Part shown: positions 8,336 through 18,174 of the stretch, one piece after another
Layout: each line of letters begins with the position of its first letter
Numbering within the stretch: the first letter of the stretch is position 1
Source: Deltaproteobacteria bacterium
Lineage (GTDB): Bacteria > Desulfobacterota > GWC2-55-46
DNA length: 64,000 bases
Assembly (NCBI GenBank): GCA_019912665.1
Contig: JAIOIE010000018.1
Span: 412,590 to 476,589 of the forward strand
Reading direction: 5' to 3'
Made by a program: the position numbers and the translations under genes
Notes under the pieces: generated by a model
The model's database searches: none
The model's input: the letters and a program-made list of their open reading frames with translations, nothing else
Told to the model about the DNA's origin: nothing

Positions 8336-8815
8336 ATGCCGCTTGAAAAATGGAACCCGTTAAGGGAGCTTGAGACGATGAGGAGGGAGATGGACAGGAT
8401 ATGGGACGACGTCTTCCCGTCCAGGAAAATGGGCGCGCCCTGGAAAAGGCAGACCGGTGCGCAGGCCGAGACCGGAGCCGCTACACCGGCCATAGACGTC
8501 ATAGACAAGAACGAGTCGGTGGTGGTGAAAGCCGAGATGCCGGGCGTCTCAAAGGAATCGATAGACGTGACCCTCGAAGACAACGTCCTTACGCTCAGGG
8601 GCGAATTGAAGGAAGAATCGGACCTCAAGGAAGGGAACTACGCCTACTCGGAGAGGAACTACAGGTACTTTCTCCGGGCCATAAGCATACCTTTCAAGAT
8701 ACGCCGGGACGGCATAAAGGCGTCGCTTAAGGACGGTGTCCTGAGTGTCGTTCTCCCCAAGGCCGTCGAGGAGCAGACAAAGAAGATAACGGTCGAGGTC
8801 TCCGAGCCGTCATAG
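8336..8815 (+). CDS. Hsp20/alpha-crystallin family small heat-shock protein
   Basis: 159 residues. The N-terminal WNPLREL..MRREMDRIWDDVFP helix is typical of class A bacterial small heat-shock proteins. The alpha-crystallin domain spans ~45-150 (AIDVIDKNESVVVKAEMPGV, then NVLTLRGE), with the conserved GVLSVVLPK near the end. It is an ATP-independent holdase that binds unfolding proteins in the cytoplasm. A strong AAAGGAGGA Shine-Dalgarno precedes the ATG. It has its own transcript by layout; no HrcA/CIRCE element was seen. Confidence 0.92.
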   Translation: MPLEKWNPLRELETMRREMDRIWDDVFPSRKMGAPWKRQTGAQAETGAATPAIDVIDKNESVVVKAEMPGVSKESIDVTLEDNVLTLRGELKEESDLKEGNYAYSERNYRYFLRAISIPFKIRRDGIKASLKDGVLSVVLPKAVEEQTKKITVEVSEPS

Positions 8816-8844
8816 CTGTGCGCCTGCAGTTACGCCATAAACCG

Positions 8845-8878
8845 CCGCGCGGTCGCGCCTTAGGGCGCGGCTGCGCGG
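8845..8878 (+). terminator. Long GC hairpin downstream of hsp20
   Basis: A ~15-bp stem with two non-Watson-Crick positions (8845-8859 with 8864-8878, loop TTAG), 30 bases after the hsp20 stop. It has no T-tract, so it is an mRNA-end or 3'-protecting structure rather than a classical terminator. Confidence 0.4.
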
Positions 8879-8906
8879 GACGCCGCTTACGCCCCTATTC
8901 TGTATC

Positions 8907-8985
8907 CCGCCCACTTTTATTGTACGCCGGAGTGTCCAATTTCGAAGACGACGCGGCAGATTGGGGTTTTTGAGCAGCCTGCTAA
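8907..8985 (-). repeat. Family A dispersed repeat, copy 2
   Basis: The conserved core (TTGTACGCCGGAGTGTCCAA, then GCAGATTGGGG, then GCAGCCTGCTAA) is present; the left arm of the hairpin has decayed. The TAGCAGG end lies three bases past the TGA of the minus-strand gene at 8990. Confidence 0.75.
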
Positions 8986-8989
8986 ACAC

Positions 8990-9394
8990 TCATTCGATCC
9001 GGGCCTGAAAGGAAGGCCCCCCGCCTGCTTTCATGTCTACAGAAGAGGCGGTCCAGACAGTTATGCCGAGCCCTGCCGATGCCCTGAAAAGCCTCTCAAG
9101 ATACCTTGTGTCCCCCTCGTCCCGCATTATCAGGAGTATGCCGGGCTTTTTCCCGGTCACCGCGGCATAGTAAAGGGACTGGCCTATGGCCTCGGCCCAT
9201 TTGGGCGCGAAATCCACCTCGACCGCGTGCTCATCCGTAAGGCAGTCCACCCTGGCCCTGTCAGGCAGCACGAATTCCGCGGTACCGCCCGCCAGGCCGC
9301 ACCAATAAGATTGATAATCCCGCTCGGGATGGCGCTCCCCTGCCAGGAGAGCGGACGGCGTAATCAGCAGGAGCGCCAAGAATGCGTTCTTCAT
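8990..9394 (-). CDS. Secreted small protein with a nuclease-like (PD-(D/E)XK-type) motif
   Basis: 134 residues beginning with a signal peptide (MKNAFLALLLITPSALLAG). The core RVDCLTDEHAVEVDF followed by KWAEAIGQSLYYA resembles the Asp...Glu-x-x pattern and the downstream helix of PD-(D/E)XK nuclease-fold proteins; the usual Lys of E-x-K is replaced (EVDF), with Lys a few residues on. Two Cys (WCG, DC) could form a disulfide. The function is unknown. An exported nuclease-fold protein is odd, and the fold could instead serve binding. Convergent with hsp20 and divergent from the PrpD-like gene. Confidence 0.6.
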   Translation of the reverse strand: MKNAFLALLLITPSALLAGERHPERDYQSYWCGLAGGTAEFVLPDRARVDCLTDEHAVEVDFAPKWAEAIGQSLYYAAVTGKKPGILLIMRDEGDTRYLERLFRASAGLGITVWTASSVDMKAGGGPSFQARIE

Positions 9395-9593
9395 CCCTTT
9401 TCCCGTCCCTTCCGCCGGGCCCCTTGCCGGGGCGGCGGTTGTGGGCTATATTCATCAAGTCGCGGACGATTTCATTACAATGCTTGCAAACGGATTCGAC
9501 GCAGACGTGCTGATGGGGTGCGAACGCGGCTTGTCGCATTATAGCAGACGAAAGCGGTTCTGTCCGAATGAGCCCGGCTCAAAAGGAGAACGA

Positions 9594-10961
9594 GTGGGAA
9601 AGGGCTTCCTTGCCGAAAGGATAGCTGATTACGCGCTTGGCCAGAAGTTCGCTGACCTGCCGCAAACGGTAGTGCACGAGGCCAAAAAACGTGTCGTGGA
9701 TTCCTTTGCCTGCATGCTCGGCGGCTTGGAGTCCCCTCCGGCAAGGGCCTCGATAGCAGCCTCGCCCGAATTATCGCGCGGGCTCTCGGCAACCGTCCTC
9801 GGCACAGCCTCCCGCACGACGCCGGAGCACGCCGCGTTCTCTAACGGCATACTGGTCCGGTATCTCGACTTTAACGACACATATCTCTCGAAGGAGCCCT
9901 CGCACCCGTCGGACAATATCGCCGCCGCGCTCTCAGCGGCTGAAGCATCCGGGGCAGGCGGCGCGGACTTCTTGACCGCGCTCGTTACGGCCTACGAGGT
10001 GCAGATGAGGCTCTGCGACGCGGCAAGGCTGAGGGACCGAGGATGGGACCACGTGGCCTACGGCGCTTTCTCGGCAACTACCGCCGCGGCCATGCTTCTT
10101 GGCCTCGGAAGGGACGAGTTCGTGAACGCCATCAACATAGCCGGCACCATCTCCCCGGCGCTCCGGCAGTCGCGCGCGGGGGAGCTATCAATGTGGAAGG
10201 GGTGCGCCTTCGCCAATACCTCTAAAGACGCGCTCTTTTCGGCAATCATGGCGAAGAACGGCATGACCGGCCCGGCCCCGGTATTCGAGGGCGAGTTCGG
10301 TTTTGAAAGGGTCGTCTCCGGCCCCCTCGCGCTCTCTCCCTCCTTCGGCGGCGAAGGGGGCGAGCCGTTCAAGATATCCGATAGCTCGTTGAAGTTCTAT
10401 CCCGCCGAGCACCATTCACAGAGCGCGATAGCCGCCGCCATCGAGCTTGTCCCCGAAATAGAGGACCTTCGGGAGATAGAGTATGTCCGCGTAAGCACCT
10501 TCGGCGCCGGATACGAGATAATCGGCTCAGGCCCGGAGAAGTGGCGGCCCGCTACGAGGGAGGCGGCGGACCACAGCCTCCCCTTCCTCGTCTCTGCCGC
10601 GCTCATCGATGGGAACGTGAACCTCGCGACCTATTCCGAGAGGATGAACGACCCTGATTTGAAAGAGCTTATCCGAAAGGTAAGCGTCCTCAAAGACCCG
10701 GTGCTTGACAGTATGTACCCGGAGGCGGTGCCGAACAGGGTCGAGGTCAGGCTCTCATCCGGAAAGATACTTTCAAGCGAGGTCATCTACCCCAGGGGCC
10801 ACCCCAAGAACCCAATGACCGAAAAGGAGATAGAGGACAAGTTCAGGTACCTGAGCGGATGGTACCTCGGGGACGGCCTTGCTGACAGGGTGCTCTCGTC
10901 ACTATGGGATTTGGACAGCGCCGAAAGCATGGGCGAGGTCATGGCCCTCTTCATAAGGTGA
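9594..10961 (+). CDS. MmgE/PrpD family protein (2-methylcitrate dehydratase-like)
   Basis: 455 residues from the GTG at 9594, preferred over the longer frame from 9441 because AAAAGGAG lies just upstream and homologues start with the helical LAERIADYALGQKF segment. The helical domain carries RVVDSFACMLGG and YLDFNDTYL; the smaller domain has KFYPAEHHSQSAI (the catalytic-lid region of PrpD) and PRGHPKNPMT near the end. Family members dehydrate 2-methylcitrate or related acids. No prpB or prpC is nearby, so the substrate is uncertain. The long 5' extension is probably noncoding. Confidence 0.82.
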   Translation: MGKGFLAERIADYALGQKFADLPQTVVHEAKKRVVDSFACMLGGLESPPARASIAASPELSRGLSATVLGTASRTTPEHAAFSNGILVRYLDFNDTYLSKEPSHPSDNIAAALSAAEASGAGGADFLTALVTAYEVQMRLCDAARLRDRGWDHVAYGAFSATTAAAMLLGLGRDEFVNAINIAGTISPALRQSRAGELSMWKGCAFANTSKDALFSAIMAKNGMTGPAPVFEGEFGFERVVSGPLALSPSFGGEGGEPFKISDSSLKFYPAEHHSQSAIAAAIELVPEIEDLREIEYVRVSTFGAGYEIIGSGPEKWRPATREAADHSLPFLVSAALIDGNVNLATYSERMNDPDLKELIRKVSVLKDPVLDSMYPEAVPNRVEVRLSSGKILSSEVIYPRGHPKNPMTEKEIEDKFRYLSGWYLGDGLADRVLSSLWDLDSAESMGEVMALFIR

Positions 10962-11048
10962 TATCAAAACCAGAACAGGCTGGATGAACGTGGCGAAATG
11001 GGTTATGCTTTTAGCTCCGCCCGGCAATCTTCGAGGCGGCCTTTAGGT

Positions 11049-11243
11049 ATGGCGGTAGATGAAGACCACATAAATTGCTACCAATGCAGGCACTTCTATG
11101 TGACCTGGGACGAGTTCTTCCCGAGGGGGTGCAAAGCCCTGAGCTTCAAGAGCCGGGAGATGCCCTCTGCCGTGGTAAAGAGGTCCTCGGGGATGGATTG
11201 CCAGATGTTCGAAAAGAAAGAACGGGGAAGACGAAGCGAGTGA
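11049..11243 (+). CDS. Small cysteine-containing protein
   Basis: 64 residues from the ATG at 11049. An earlier ATG at 10998 would add a low-complexity leader. It has four Cys (NCYQCRHF, PRGCKAL, MDCQMF) in a pattern suggestive of a metal-binding knuckle. It resembles small conserved proteins often seen in deltaproteobacterial genomes, with no known function. It lies between the PrpD-like gene and tldD, 31 bases before tldD, so co-transcription with tldD is likely. Confidence 0.55.
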   Translation: MAVDEDHINCYQCRHFYVTWDEFFPRGCKALSFKSREMPSAVVKRSSGMDCQMFEKKERGRRSE

Positions 11244-11274
11244 AAAGCTCTCTCGTAAGGAGGTTTAAGGATCG

Positions 11275-12666
11275 ATGGGACTCATTGATGCTTTCGACCC
11301 TTTCAGGGTCCTTAAAGCCGCGCTCGCAAACGGCGGCGAGTACGCGGACATCTACGTCGAGGACACCGCCAATACCTCGATAGTCGCCGAGGAAAAAAGG
11401 ATAGAGCGAGTCGTCACCGGCAGGGACAGGGGCGCGGGCATAAGGGTAATAGCAGGGCTAAAGACCTACTACGCGTACACGAACGACCTTACGGAAAAGG
11501 GGCTCCTTGAAGTGGCGGGCGCTGTTGCCAAGGGGGTGCGCGAAGGTAAGGAAGCAGGCGACCTGAACCTCACAAGGAAGGAATCCGCACCGGGATTCGA
11601 TATAAAGCGCCTACCTTATAAGGCGGCGCTGGATGAGAAGGTCGGGCTCGTAAAGAGGGGCGAGAAGACGGCCTGGGCATTCGATAAGAGGATACGGCAG
11701 GTCAGGGTCGTCTACGGCGACGGCCTCCGGAGGACCGCCATCGTCAACTCCCTCGGCGAGTGGGTCGAGGAGGAGAGGAACGCGCTCCTTTTCCTCTGTA
11801 ACGCCGTCTCCGCAGAGGGCGATGTCATGCAGACCGGATACGAGCCGCTCGGGGGCATAATGGGCCTCGAGGCATTCGACGAGACCCCGCCAGAGGCCAT
11901 TGCCGAAGCAGCCGCCCGGAGGGCGGTAATGATGCTCGGCGCAAGGAGGGCTCCCGGCGGGAGCATGGCCGTCGTCCTCTCAAGCGATGCCGGAGGCACC
12001 ATGATACACGAGGCCGTGGGCCACGGCCTTGAGGCCGACCTTGCCCTACAGAATCTTTCCGTCTATTCCGGAAAGCTCGGAGAGAAGGTCGCGAACGAAT
12101 CCATAACCGTGCTAGACGATGCAACCATTCCCTATAAGCGCGGCTCGTTCTTCTTCGACGACGAGGGCACGCCTGCGGAGAGGACAGTGCTCGTCGAGAA
12201 CGGCATACTCCGCTCATACATGTGCGACAGGCTCAATTCAATGAAGTCGGGCCTCCGGTCCACAGGGAACGGCAGGCGGGAATCCTATCACCACAGGCCC
12301 ATACCGAGGATGACGAATACCATCATCGCGCCGGGAAAGGAGAGCCCCGAGGCCATAATAAGCTCCCTCGAAAAAGGGCTGTTCGTCAAAAAGATGGGCG
12401 GCGGCCAGGTGAATACCGTTAACGGCGATTTCGTCTTCGAGGTGACCGAAGGCTACCTTATCGAGAAGGGCAAGGTCGGCGAGCCTGTGCGCGGCGCGAC
12501 GCTCACCGGGAACGGCCCGGACGTGCTCATGAAGATTGACATGGTCGGCACAGACCTGGGCTTCGGCATCGGCACCTGCGGAAAGGACAGCCAGGGCGTG
12601 CCGGTCTCGGACGCCCAGCCTACATTGAGGATTCCCGAGATAACTGTCGGGGGAGAGGCGAAGTAG
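11275..12666 (+). CDS. tldD: TldD-family metalloprotease
   Basis: 463 residues, normal length for TldD. The metal site HEAVGHGLEAD (HExxxH) is in the C-terminal half, with GGGQVNTVNGDFVFEV and TGNGPDVLMKIDMVG later. TldD works with PmbA/TldE as a heterodimer that trims unfolded peptides and modified peptide precursors. No pmbA is adjacent; the homodimeric type is possible. A strong AAGGAGG precedes the ATG. Transcription should stop at the terminator starting 42 bases after the stop. Confidence 0.9.
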   Translation: MGLIDAFDPFRVLKAALANGGEYADIYVEDTANTSIVAEEKRIERVVTGRDRGAGIRVIAGLKTYYAYTNDLTEKGLLEVAGAVAKGVREGKEAGDLNLTRKESAPGFDIKRLPYKAALDEKVGLVKRGEKTAWAFDKRIRQVRVVYGDGLRRTAIVNSLGEWVEEERNALLFLCNAVSAEGDVMQTGYEPLGGIMGLEAFDETPPEAIAEAAARRAVMMLGARRAPGGSMAVVLSSDAGGTMIHEAVGHGLEADLALQNLSVYSGKLGEKVANESITVLDDATIPYKRGSFFFDDEGTPAERTVLVENGILRSYMCDRLNSMKSGLRSTGNGRRESYHHRPIPRMTNTIIAPGKESPEAIISSLEKGLFVKKMGGGQVNTVNGDFVFEVTEGYLIEKGKVGEPVRGATLTGNGPDVLMKIDMVGTDLGFGIGTCGKDSQGVPVSDAQPTLRIPEITVGGEAK

Positions 12667-12708
12667 AGCTGTCGAGTAATGTGATATATCCGGACATTAT
12701 GGTTTTCA

Positions 12709-12741
12709 GAAATGGTGGGCTACGCCCACCATTTCTTTTTT
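12709..12741 (+). terminator. Terminator after tldD
   Basis: A perfect 12-bp stem (12709-12720 with 12724-12735), 3-base loop, then six T. Confidence 0.9.
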
Positions 12742-12877
12742 ACTCTGCCCTTATGCCGTCGAAACCGTTAACGCCTCCGCCCCAACCTGACTGACACACG
12801 CCATCATCGACATATTTTTTCCATTCTATCGGCGAATTGACAACCCATGTTTTACCGTGCCCATTATTCTATTCAGA

Positions 12878-13084
12878 AGGTGGGCATATCCCACCCTTGA
12901 CTAAAAAATCAAAAAAAATAAGACCTCTTTTTGTCTCTCAAAACAATCCAGGGCATAAGGCGGAGTGAGCATAGGGGTGGAGAAGGGGCGGGCGAGGCGG
13001 GGTAGCAGGAGCGAGGCAAATGCCGAGCGACTTAAGGGCCGAGCCCCGAGGAAGGAGGCGGAAAGCGAACTGAGCCTTATGCCC
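12878..13084. other. Gene-free region with a structured, purine-rich palindrome
   Basis: The 12667-13256 gap has no credible gene. It holds a small stem at 12878-12898, then a 134-base segment whose ends are perfect 11-bp inverted repeats (12951-12961 and 13074-13084). The interior is strongly purine-biased (many GGAGG/GAGCGAG words) and contains a GCGAGGCAAATGCCGAGCG near-palindrome at ~13014. It could be an RNA, a decayed mobile element or a protein-binding array; no known RNA family is recognised. Confidence 0.45.
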
Positions 13085-13189
13085 GAAAGCGCGGCAGCGC
13101 GTTAAAAGGCATTTTGCAAGAACGCTCGAAAATTCTACGGCATTTGGAGCTTATAAACAGAGTGAATTATTGAGCCCATCTTCCCTCCC

Positions 13190-13219
13190 TTGACACCCCC
13201 ATGCCGCCTGCCTTAAAAT
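13190..13219 (+). promoter_or_regulatory. Putative cstA promoter
   Basis: TTGACA (13190-13195), 18-base spacer, TAAAAT (13214-13219), 38 bases before the cstA ATG. The spacer shares CCCATGCCGC with the promoter at 4121. Confidence 0.55.
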
Positions 13220-13256
13220 AGCCCATCTGCAATCTCCGTAAAAGGCATAAGCCCCC

Positions 13257-15167
<1,911 letters not shown>

Positions 15168-15186
15168 GCGCCTTATCCCCCACTTC

Positions 15187-15214
15187 TTGACAAGAGTTCA
15201 TTAAAAGATAAGAT
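15187..15214 (+). promoter_or_regulatory. Putative promoter of the phosphoribosyltransferase gene
   Basis: TTGACA (15187-15192), 16-base spacer, TAAGAT (15209-15214), just ahead of the AGGAGG ribosome site. Confidence 0.5.
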
Positions 15215-15232
15215 TTAGGCAGGAGGCAACGA

Positions 15233-15904
15233 ATGGACAGGCCTGCCCCTTACCAGGACAGGACGCACGCCGGACGGGCCCTTGCGGAGGTCTTAAGGAA
15301 GTACGCGGGCGAAGGGCCGGTGATTGTCGGGCTCCCGAGGGGCGGTGTGGTGGTGGCCGCCGAGATAGCCAGGGCAATCGGGGCCGAGCTCGACGTCATA
15401 CTCGCGGGAAAGCTCAGGGCCCCGTACAACCCCGAACTGGCCATAGGAGCTGTCTCCGAGGACGGGCATGTTTACCTTAACCGCCTCGCGATAAGGGGCC
15501 TGCGCATCAAGGATAGCTACATCGAGGAGGAGACTCGATCAAGGCTCCGCACAATGCGGGAGCGCCTTAACCTTTACAGGTCGGTAAAGGAAAAGGTGCC
15601 GCTAAAGGGCAGGACTGTCATTATAGTCGACGACGGCCTCGCTACCGGCTCTACCATGATCTCCGCCATACAGGCGGCCCACGCCTCGGGCGCGAAAAAG
15701 ATAATCGCCGCCGTTCCCGGCGGGCCCGCGGACACCGTGGACCGCATACGCGAGATGAAAGAGGTCTCGGAGGTCTTATGCCCGCACATACCCGACCTCT
15801 TCTTCGCGGTAAGCCAGCTCTATATCGATTTCAGCCAGGTCGAGGACAGCGAAGTGGCGGAGATACTACGGGCATCGAGCGAAGAAGAAAGGAAGCGCGC
15901 CTGA
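15233..15904 (+). CDS. Type I phosphoribosyltransferase family protein
   Basis: 223 residues. The PRPP-binding motif VIIVDDGLATGSTM is at ~138-151, with the early GLPRGGVVVAAEIA and the KLRAPYNPELAIGAVSEDG segment typical of the stand-alone 'predicted phosphoribosyltransferase' group. A base cannot be named; these proteins often sit with dienelactone hydrolase or erythromycin-esterase-like genes, none seen here. AGGAGG precedes the ATG. Cytoplasmic. Confidence 0.8.
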   Translation: MDRPAPYQDRTHAGRALAEVLRKYAGEGPVIVGLPRGGVVVAAEIARAIGAELDVILAGKLRAPYNPELAIGAVSEDGHVYLNRLAIRGLRIKDSYIEEETRSRLRTMRERLNLYRSVKEKVPLKGRTVIIVDDGLATGSTMISAIQAAHASGAKKIIAAVPGGPADTVDRIREMKEVSEVLCPHIPDLFFAVSQLYIDFSQVEDSEVAEILRASSEEERKRA

Positions 15905-15964
15905 GGTCAAAAAAAATGGATGGACGGCGCTCTAAATAATTGAAAAACTCAACTCAAAATTATG

Positions 15965-16073
15965 CAGGCTGCAGGAGTCGAAAAATGAGGAATGAGGCGT
16001 ACTTTTATCGTACGCCGGGGTGTCCAATTTTGAAGACGACGCAGCAGATTGGGCTTTTTCAGCAGCCTGCTAA
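15965..16073 (-). repeat. Family A dispersed repeat, copy 3
   Basis: Contains the perfect hairpin GGCGTAC(15996-16002)/GTACGCC(16010-16016) and the TAGCAGGCTGCTGAAAAAG end. That end's TAG (16070-16072) is the stop codon of the PilZ-like gene. The left side is shorter than in copies 1 and 4. Confidence 0.8.
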
Positions 16074-16768
16074 AAAACCGTCTCTATGTAACTCTCTATC
16101 AGCTCCCTGTCCTTCTCCGGCATGTCGGTAAAGAGAAGCGCCATCCCCGGGTGCGACACGAGCCTTTTGAAGGGGTCACCGGGACTCGATATGATGTTCA
16201 GGTCCCTGTTCACGCTTATCTGGTAAAGGACACGGGCGCCGGTCGCAAGCTCTTTCCGGATTCCGGGCAAGTTGAACCGTAGCGTGCAGACCGAGTTCAC
16301 GGGCGGCGGGTTGAGGCTCACGACGAATATGCCGTCCCTGCTCAAAAGAGTCGCGAACGAGCTTACCTCCCTTGTGCCGAACGATAGCGCAATTGGTATG
16401 TTTACCGGCGCCCTCGGATTCCGGCGGAGCATCTTCTCATAGAAAAAGGCCTTTTTAAAAAGGAACGCAAGGTCCTCGGGCGGAGTCTCCGCGCAAATGA
16501 CCCCGAGGAGGCCGGCCTCCTTGAGCCTCCGCATCTCGGGCTCCGGAAGAGCGAGCCCGGTATAGACGAGAAATGGCCTTGGAGTCTCAAAATCCGCAGC
16601 CTTAAGCCCCTGCGTGCCGGAGACGCCTATTACAGGCAGGTCGTCGGCTGACGGAGAGACGTCCCGGCCTCCTGTAAAGACCGCAAAGCCGCATTCAGCG
16701 ACGAGGTCTTTGAACGCGGGATGGAAGGCGTCAAGGTCCCCCGTGAGAAATACCCTGCCCGAGCTCAT
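16070..16768 (-). CDS. PilZ-like domain protein
   Basis: 232 residues. The C-terminal ~90 residues (starting near CTLRFNLPG and ending GMALLFTDMPEKDRELIESYI) resemble the divergent PilZ-like domain found in deltaproteobacterial and myxobacterial proteins. The N-terminal ~120 residues look like a degenerate receiver fold (alternating hydrophobic strands) without a clear phospho-Asp. PilZ domains usually bind cyclic di-GMP; the RxxxR motif is not obvious here, so binding is uncertain. Its ATG overlaps the stop of the MinD-like gene, implying coupled translation and a joint role in motility, polarity or surface behaviour. The stop codon is provided by repeat copy 3. Confidence 0.6.
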   Translation of the reverse strand: MSSGRVFLTGDLDAFHPAFKDLVAECGFAVFTGGRDVSPSADDLPVIGVSGTQGLKAADFETPRPFLVYTGLALPEPEMRRLKEAGLLGVICAETPPEDLAFLFKKAFFYEKMLRRNPRAPVNIPIALSFGTREVSSFATLLSRDGIFVVSLNPPPVNSVCTLRFNLPGIRKELATGARVLYQISVNRDLNIISSPGDPFKRLVSHPGMALLFTDMPEKDRELIESYIETVF

Positions 16769-18024
16769 GTCTTTATCGTTATCCTGTTAGTTTTTATGGC
16801 CGCGACCGCGGCCCTGTGCTGCCTTGCGGCGAACTCTTTGAAGCCGGCCTGGGCCGCTTCCGGAGGCGCTTCCTTCCAGCGGGTCCTTTTGGAAAAGAAT
16901 ATCCTGCCGCCGTTATAGATGATGGTCTCGATGAAGGCGTCTGCGCCGCCCTGGGCCTCTGTCTGCACGTGGAAGACGGCCCCTTCATGGCTTATGTTCT
17001 CATTGAAGCCGAAGACCTCCTCTCCGGCAGGCTCCCCGGCATGGGCCGCGGGGTGGGCGGGCTCCGGGACTTTTTCCCGGCAACCGTCTTGTCCCTTTGC
17101 CTGAGGCGCTTCTTTCGCCAGCTCCTCGGATTTAAGGAGGTTCTGTATTACCCTTTTCATGTCTTCGTTAGCGTCCACAGCCGATTCCTCCAGCATAAAG
17201 GGCCTCATCTTCCGCGCGGCGTCTTTTATGGAGCGCCTTGACGGGATAGCGCCGACAAAATCGGTTTCAAGGCCGAGAAAAGTAGAGGCCGCGCCCTTGA
17301 AGGCCTCGGCCACCCTGACGTCTTCCATGGAAGACGCCATGTTCAGTAGGAGCCTGGGCCTGAAGCCCTTGACCTCCGTAACGGCGCGGGATGCCGCGTC
17401 CCTGTCCTCGGCCGCTATCCTTTCGCAGAGGTCCGGGAAGGACTTGACCGCGCCCCGGCTTCTCGGGTCAGTCGCGTCCTGTATTATCTCCGTAAGCCTC
17501 TGGTTCCCCGAGAAGAGCCTCTGAAGCCTCCTGTAGACGAAGCTCTTCAGGAATATGTAGGCGTTCTGTATGGCGGCAGGCTCGGGCGCCAGGACCACTA
17601 TCCCCTGGCTTGAGAGCGAGAAGAAATCAAGGGTGTTGTAGGAAGAGCCCGCGCCGAGATCCACGATAATGTAATCCGCGCCGAGCTTCCTTATGCCGCT
17701 CATGAGCTTCTGTTTTCTGGCATGGGCCGGGTTTGCGATGCCGAGGAACTCTCCTGCCCCGCATATGAGCCGGAGATTGGGCTGGGCCGTCTCTATCATC
17801 GCCTCGTCGAGCTCGGCTATCCGGCCCTTGAGGAAGTCGTCGAGGCCGGTCGGAGGATATTTGATCCCGAAATATGTATGGAGGTTGGCCCCTCCGAGGT
17901 CCGCGTCCACAAGGACCACTTTCTTTCCGAGCCTGGCGAGCGCGCATCCTATATTGGCGGTCATGACGCTCTTGCCTATGCCGCCCTTTCCCCCGCCAAT
18001 GGACCATATGGCCTTGCTTTCCAT
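16765..18024 (-). CDS. MinD/ParA-family P-loop ATPase (FlhG-like) with C-terminal extension
   Basis: 419 residues from the ATG at 18024, chosen because the ATPase fold starts directly after it (ESKAIWSIGGGKGGIGKS); the frame extends 12 residues further. It shows the deviant Walker A with its signature Lys (GGKGGIGKS), switch I VLVDADLGGANLH and Walker B-like YIIVDLGAG. The first ~300 residues match the FlhG/MinD-like group. The last ~120 residues carry an acidic/Ala-Pro linker (EPAHPAAHAGEPAGEE) and a basic tail that are not part of the ATPase. Such ATPases place flagella, pili or chemotaxis arrays. No flagellar genes are nearby. Confidence 0.82.
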   Translation of the reverse strand: MESKAIWSIGGGKGGIGKSVMTANIGCALARLGKKVVLVDADLGGANLHTYFGIKYPPTGLDDFLKGRIAELDEAMIETAQPNLRLICGAGEFLGIANPAHARKQKLMSGIRKLGADYIIVDLGAGSSYNTLDFFSLSSQGIVVLAPEPAAIQNAYIFLKSFVYRRLQRLFSGNQRLTEIIQDATDPRSRGAVKSFPDLCERIAAEDRDAASRAVTEVKGFRPRLLLNMASSMEDVRVAEAFKGAASTFLGLETDFVGAIPSRRSIKDAARKMRPFMLEESAVDANEDMKRVIQNLLKSEELAKEAPQAKGQDGCREKVPEPAHPAAHAGEPAGEEVFGFNENISHEGAVFHVQTEAQGGADAFIETIIYNGGRIFFSKRTRWKEAPPEAAQAGFKEFAARQHRAAVAAIKTNRITIKT

Positions 18025-18089
18025 GCGTCCTAAATTATATCTTTGGGCAAGAATTGTCAAATATATTCAAGATATGCGCGGCATAATGC

Positions 18090-18119
18090 TTGACAAGCTC
18101 TAGTCGCGTCTGGTACAAA
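18090..18119 (+). promoter_or_regulatory. Putative promoter for the triheme lipoprotein
   Basis: TTGACA (18090-18095), 18-base spacer, TACAAA (18114-18119). Confidence 0.4.
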
Positions 18120-18174
18120 CTTATATGGACGGGAAAATGTAAAAATCGCAACCTGTCCGGTATAAGGCCGGCAA

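Noticed and set aside
9441-9593. N-terminal extension of the MmgE/PrpD-like protein
   Set aside because: No ribosome site at the upstream ATG, and the peptide is basic and unlike the family; a good ribosome site precedes the GTG at 9594.
12951-13084. Known housekeeping RNA (SRP, 6S, RNase P)
   Set aside because: None of the conserved cores of those RNAs can be found in the segment.
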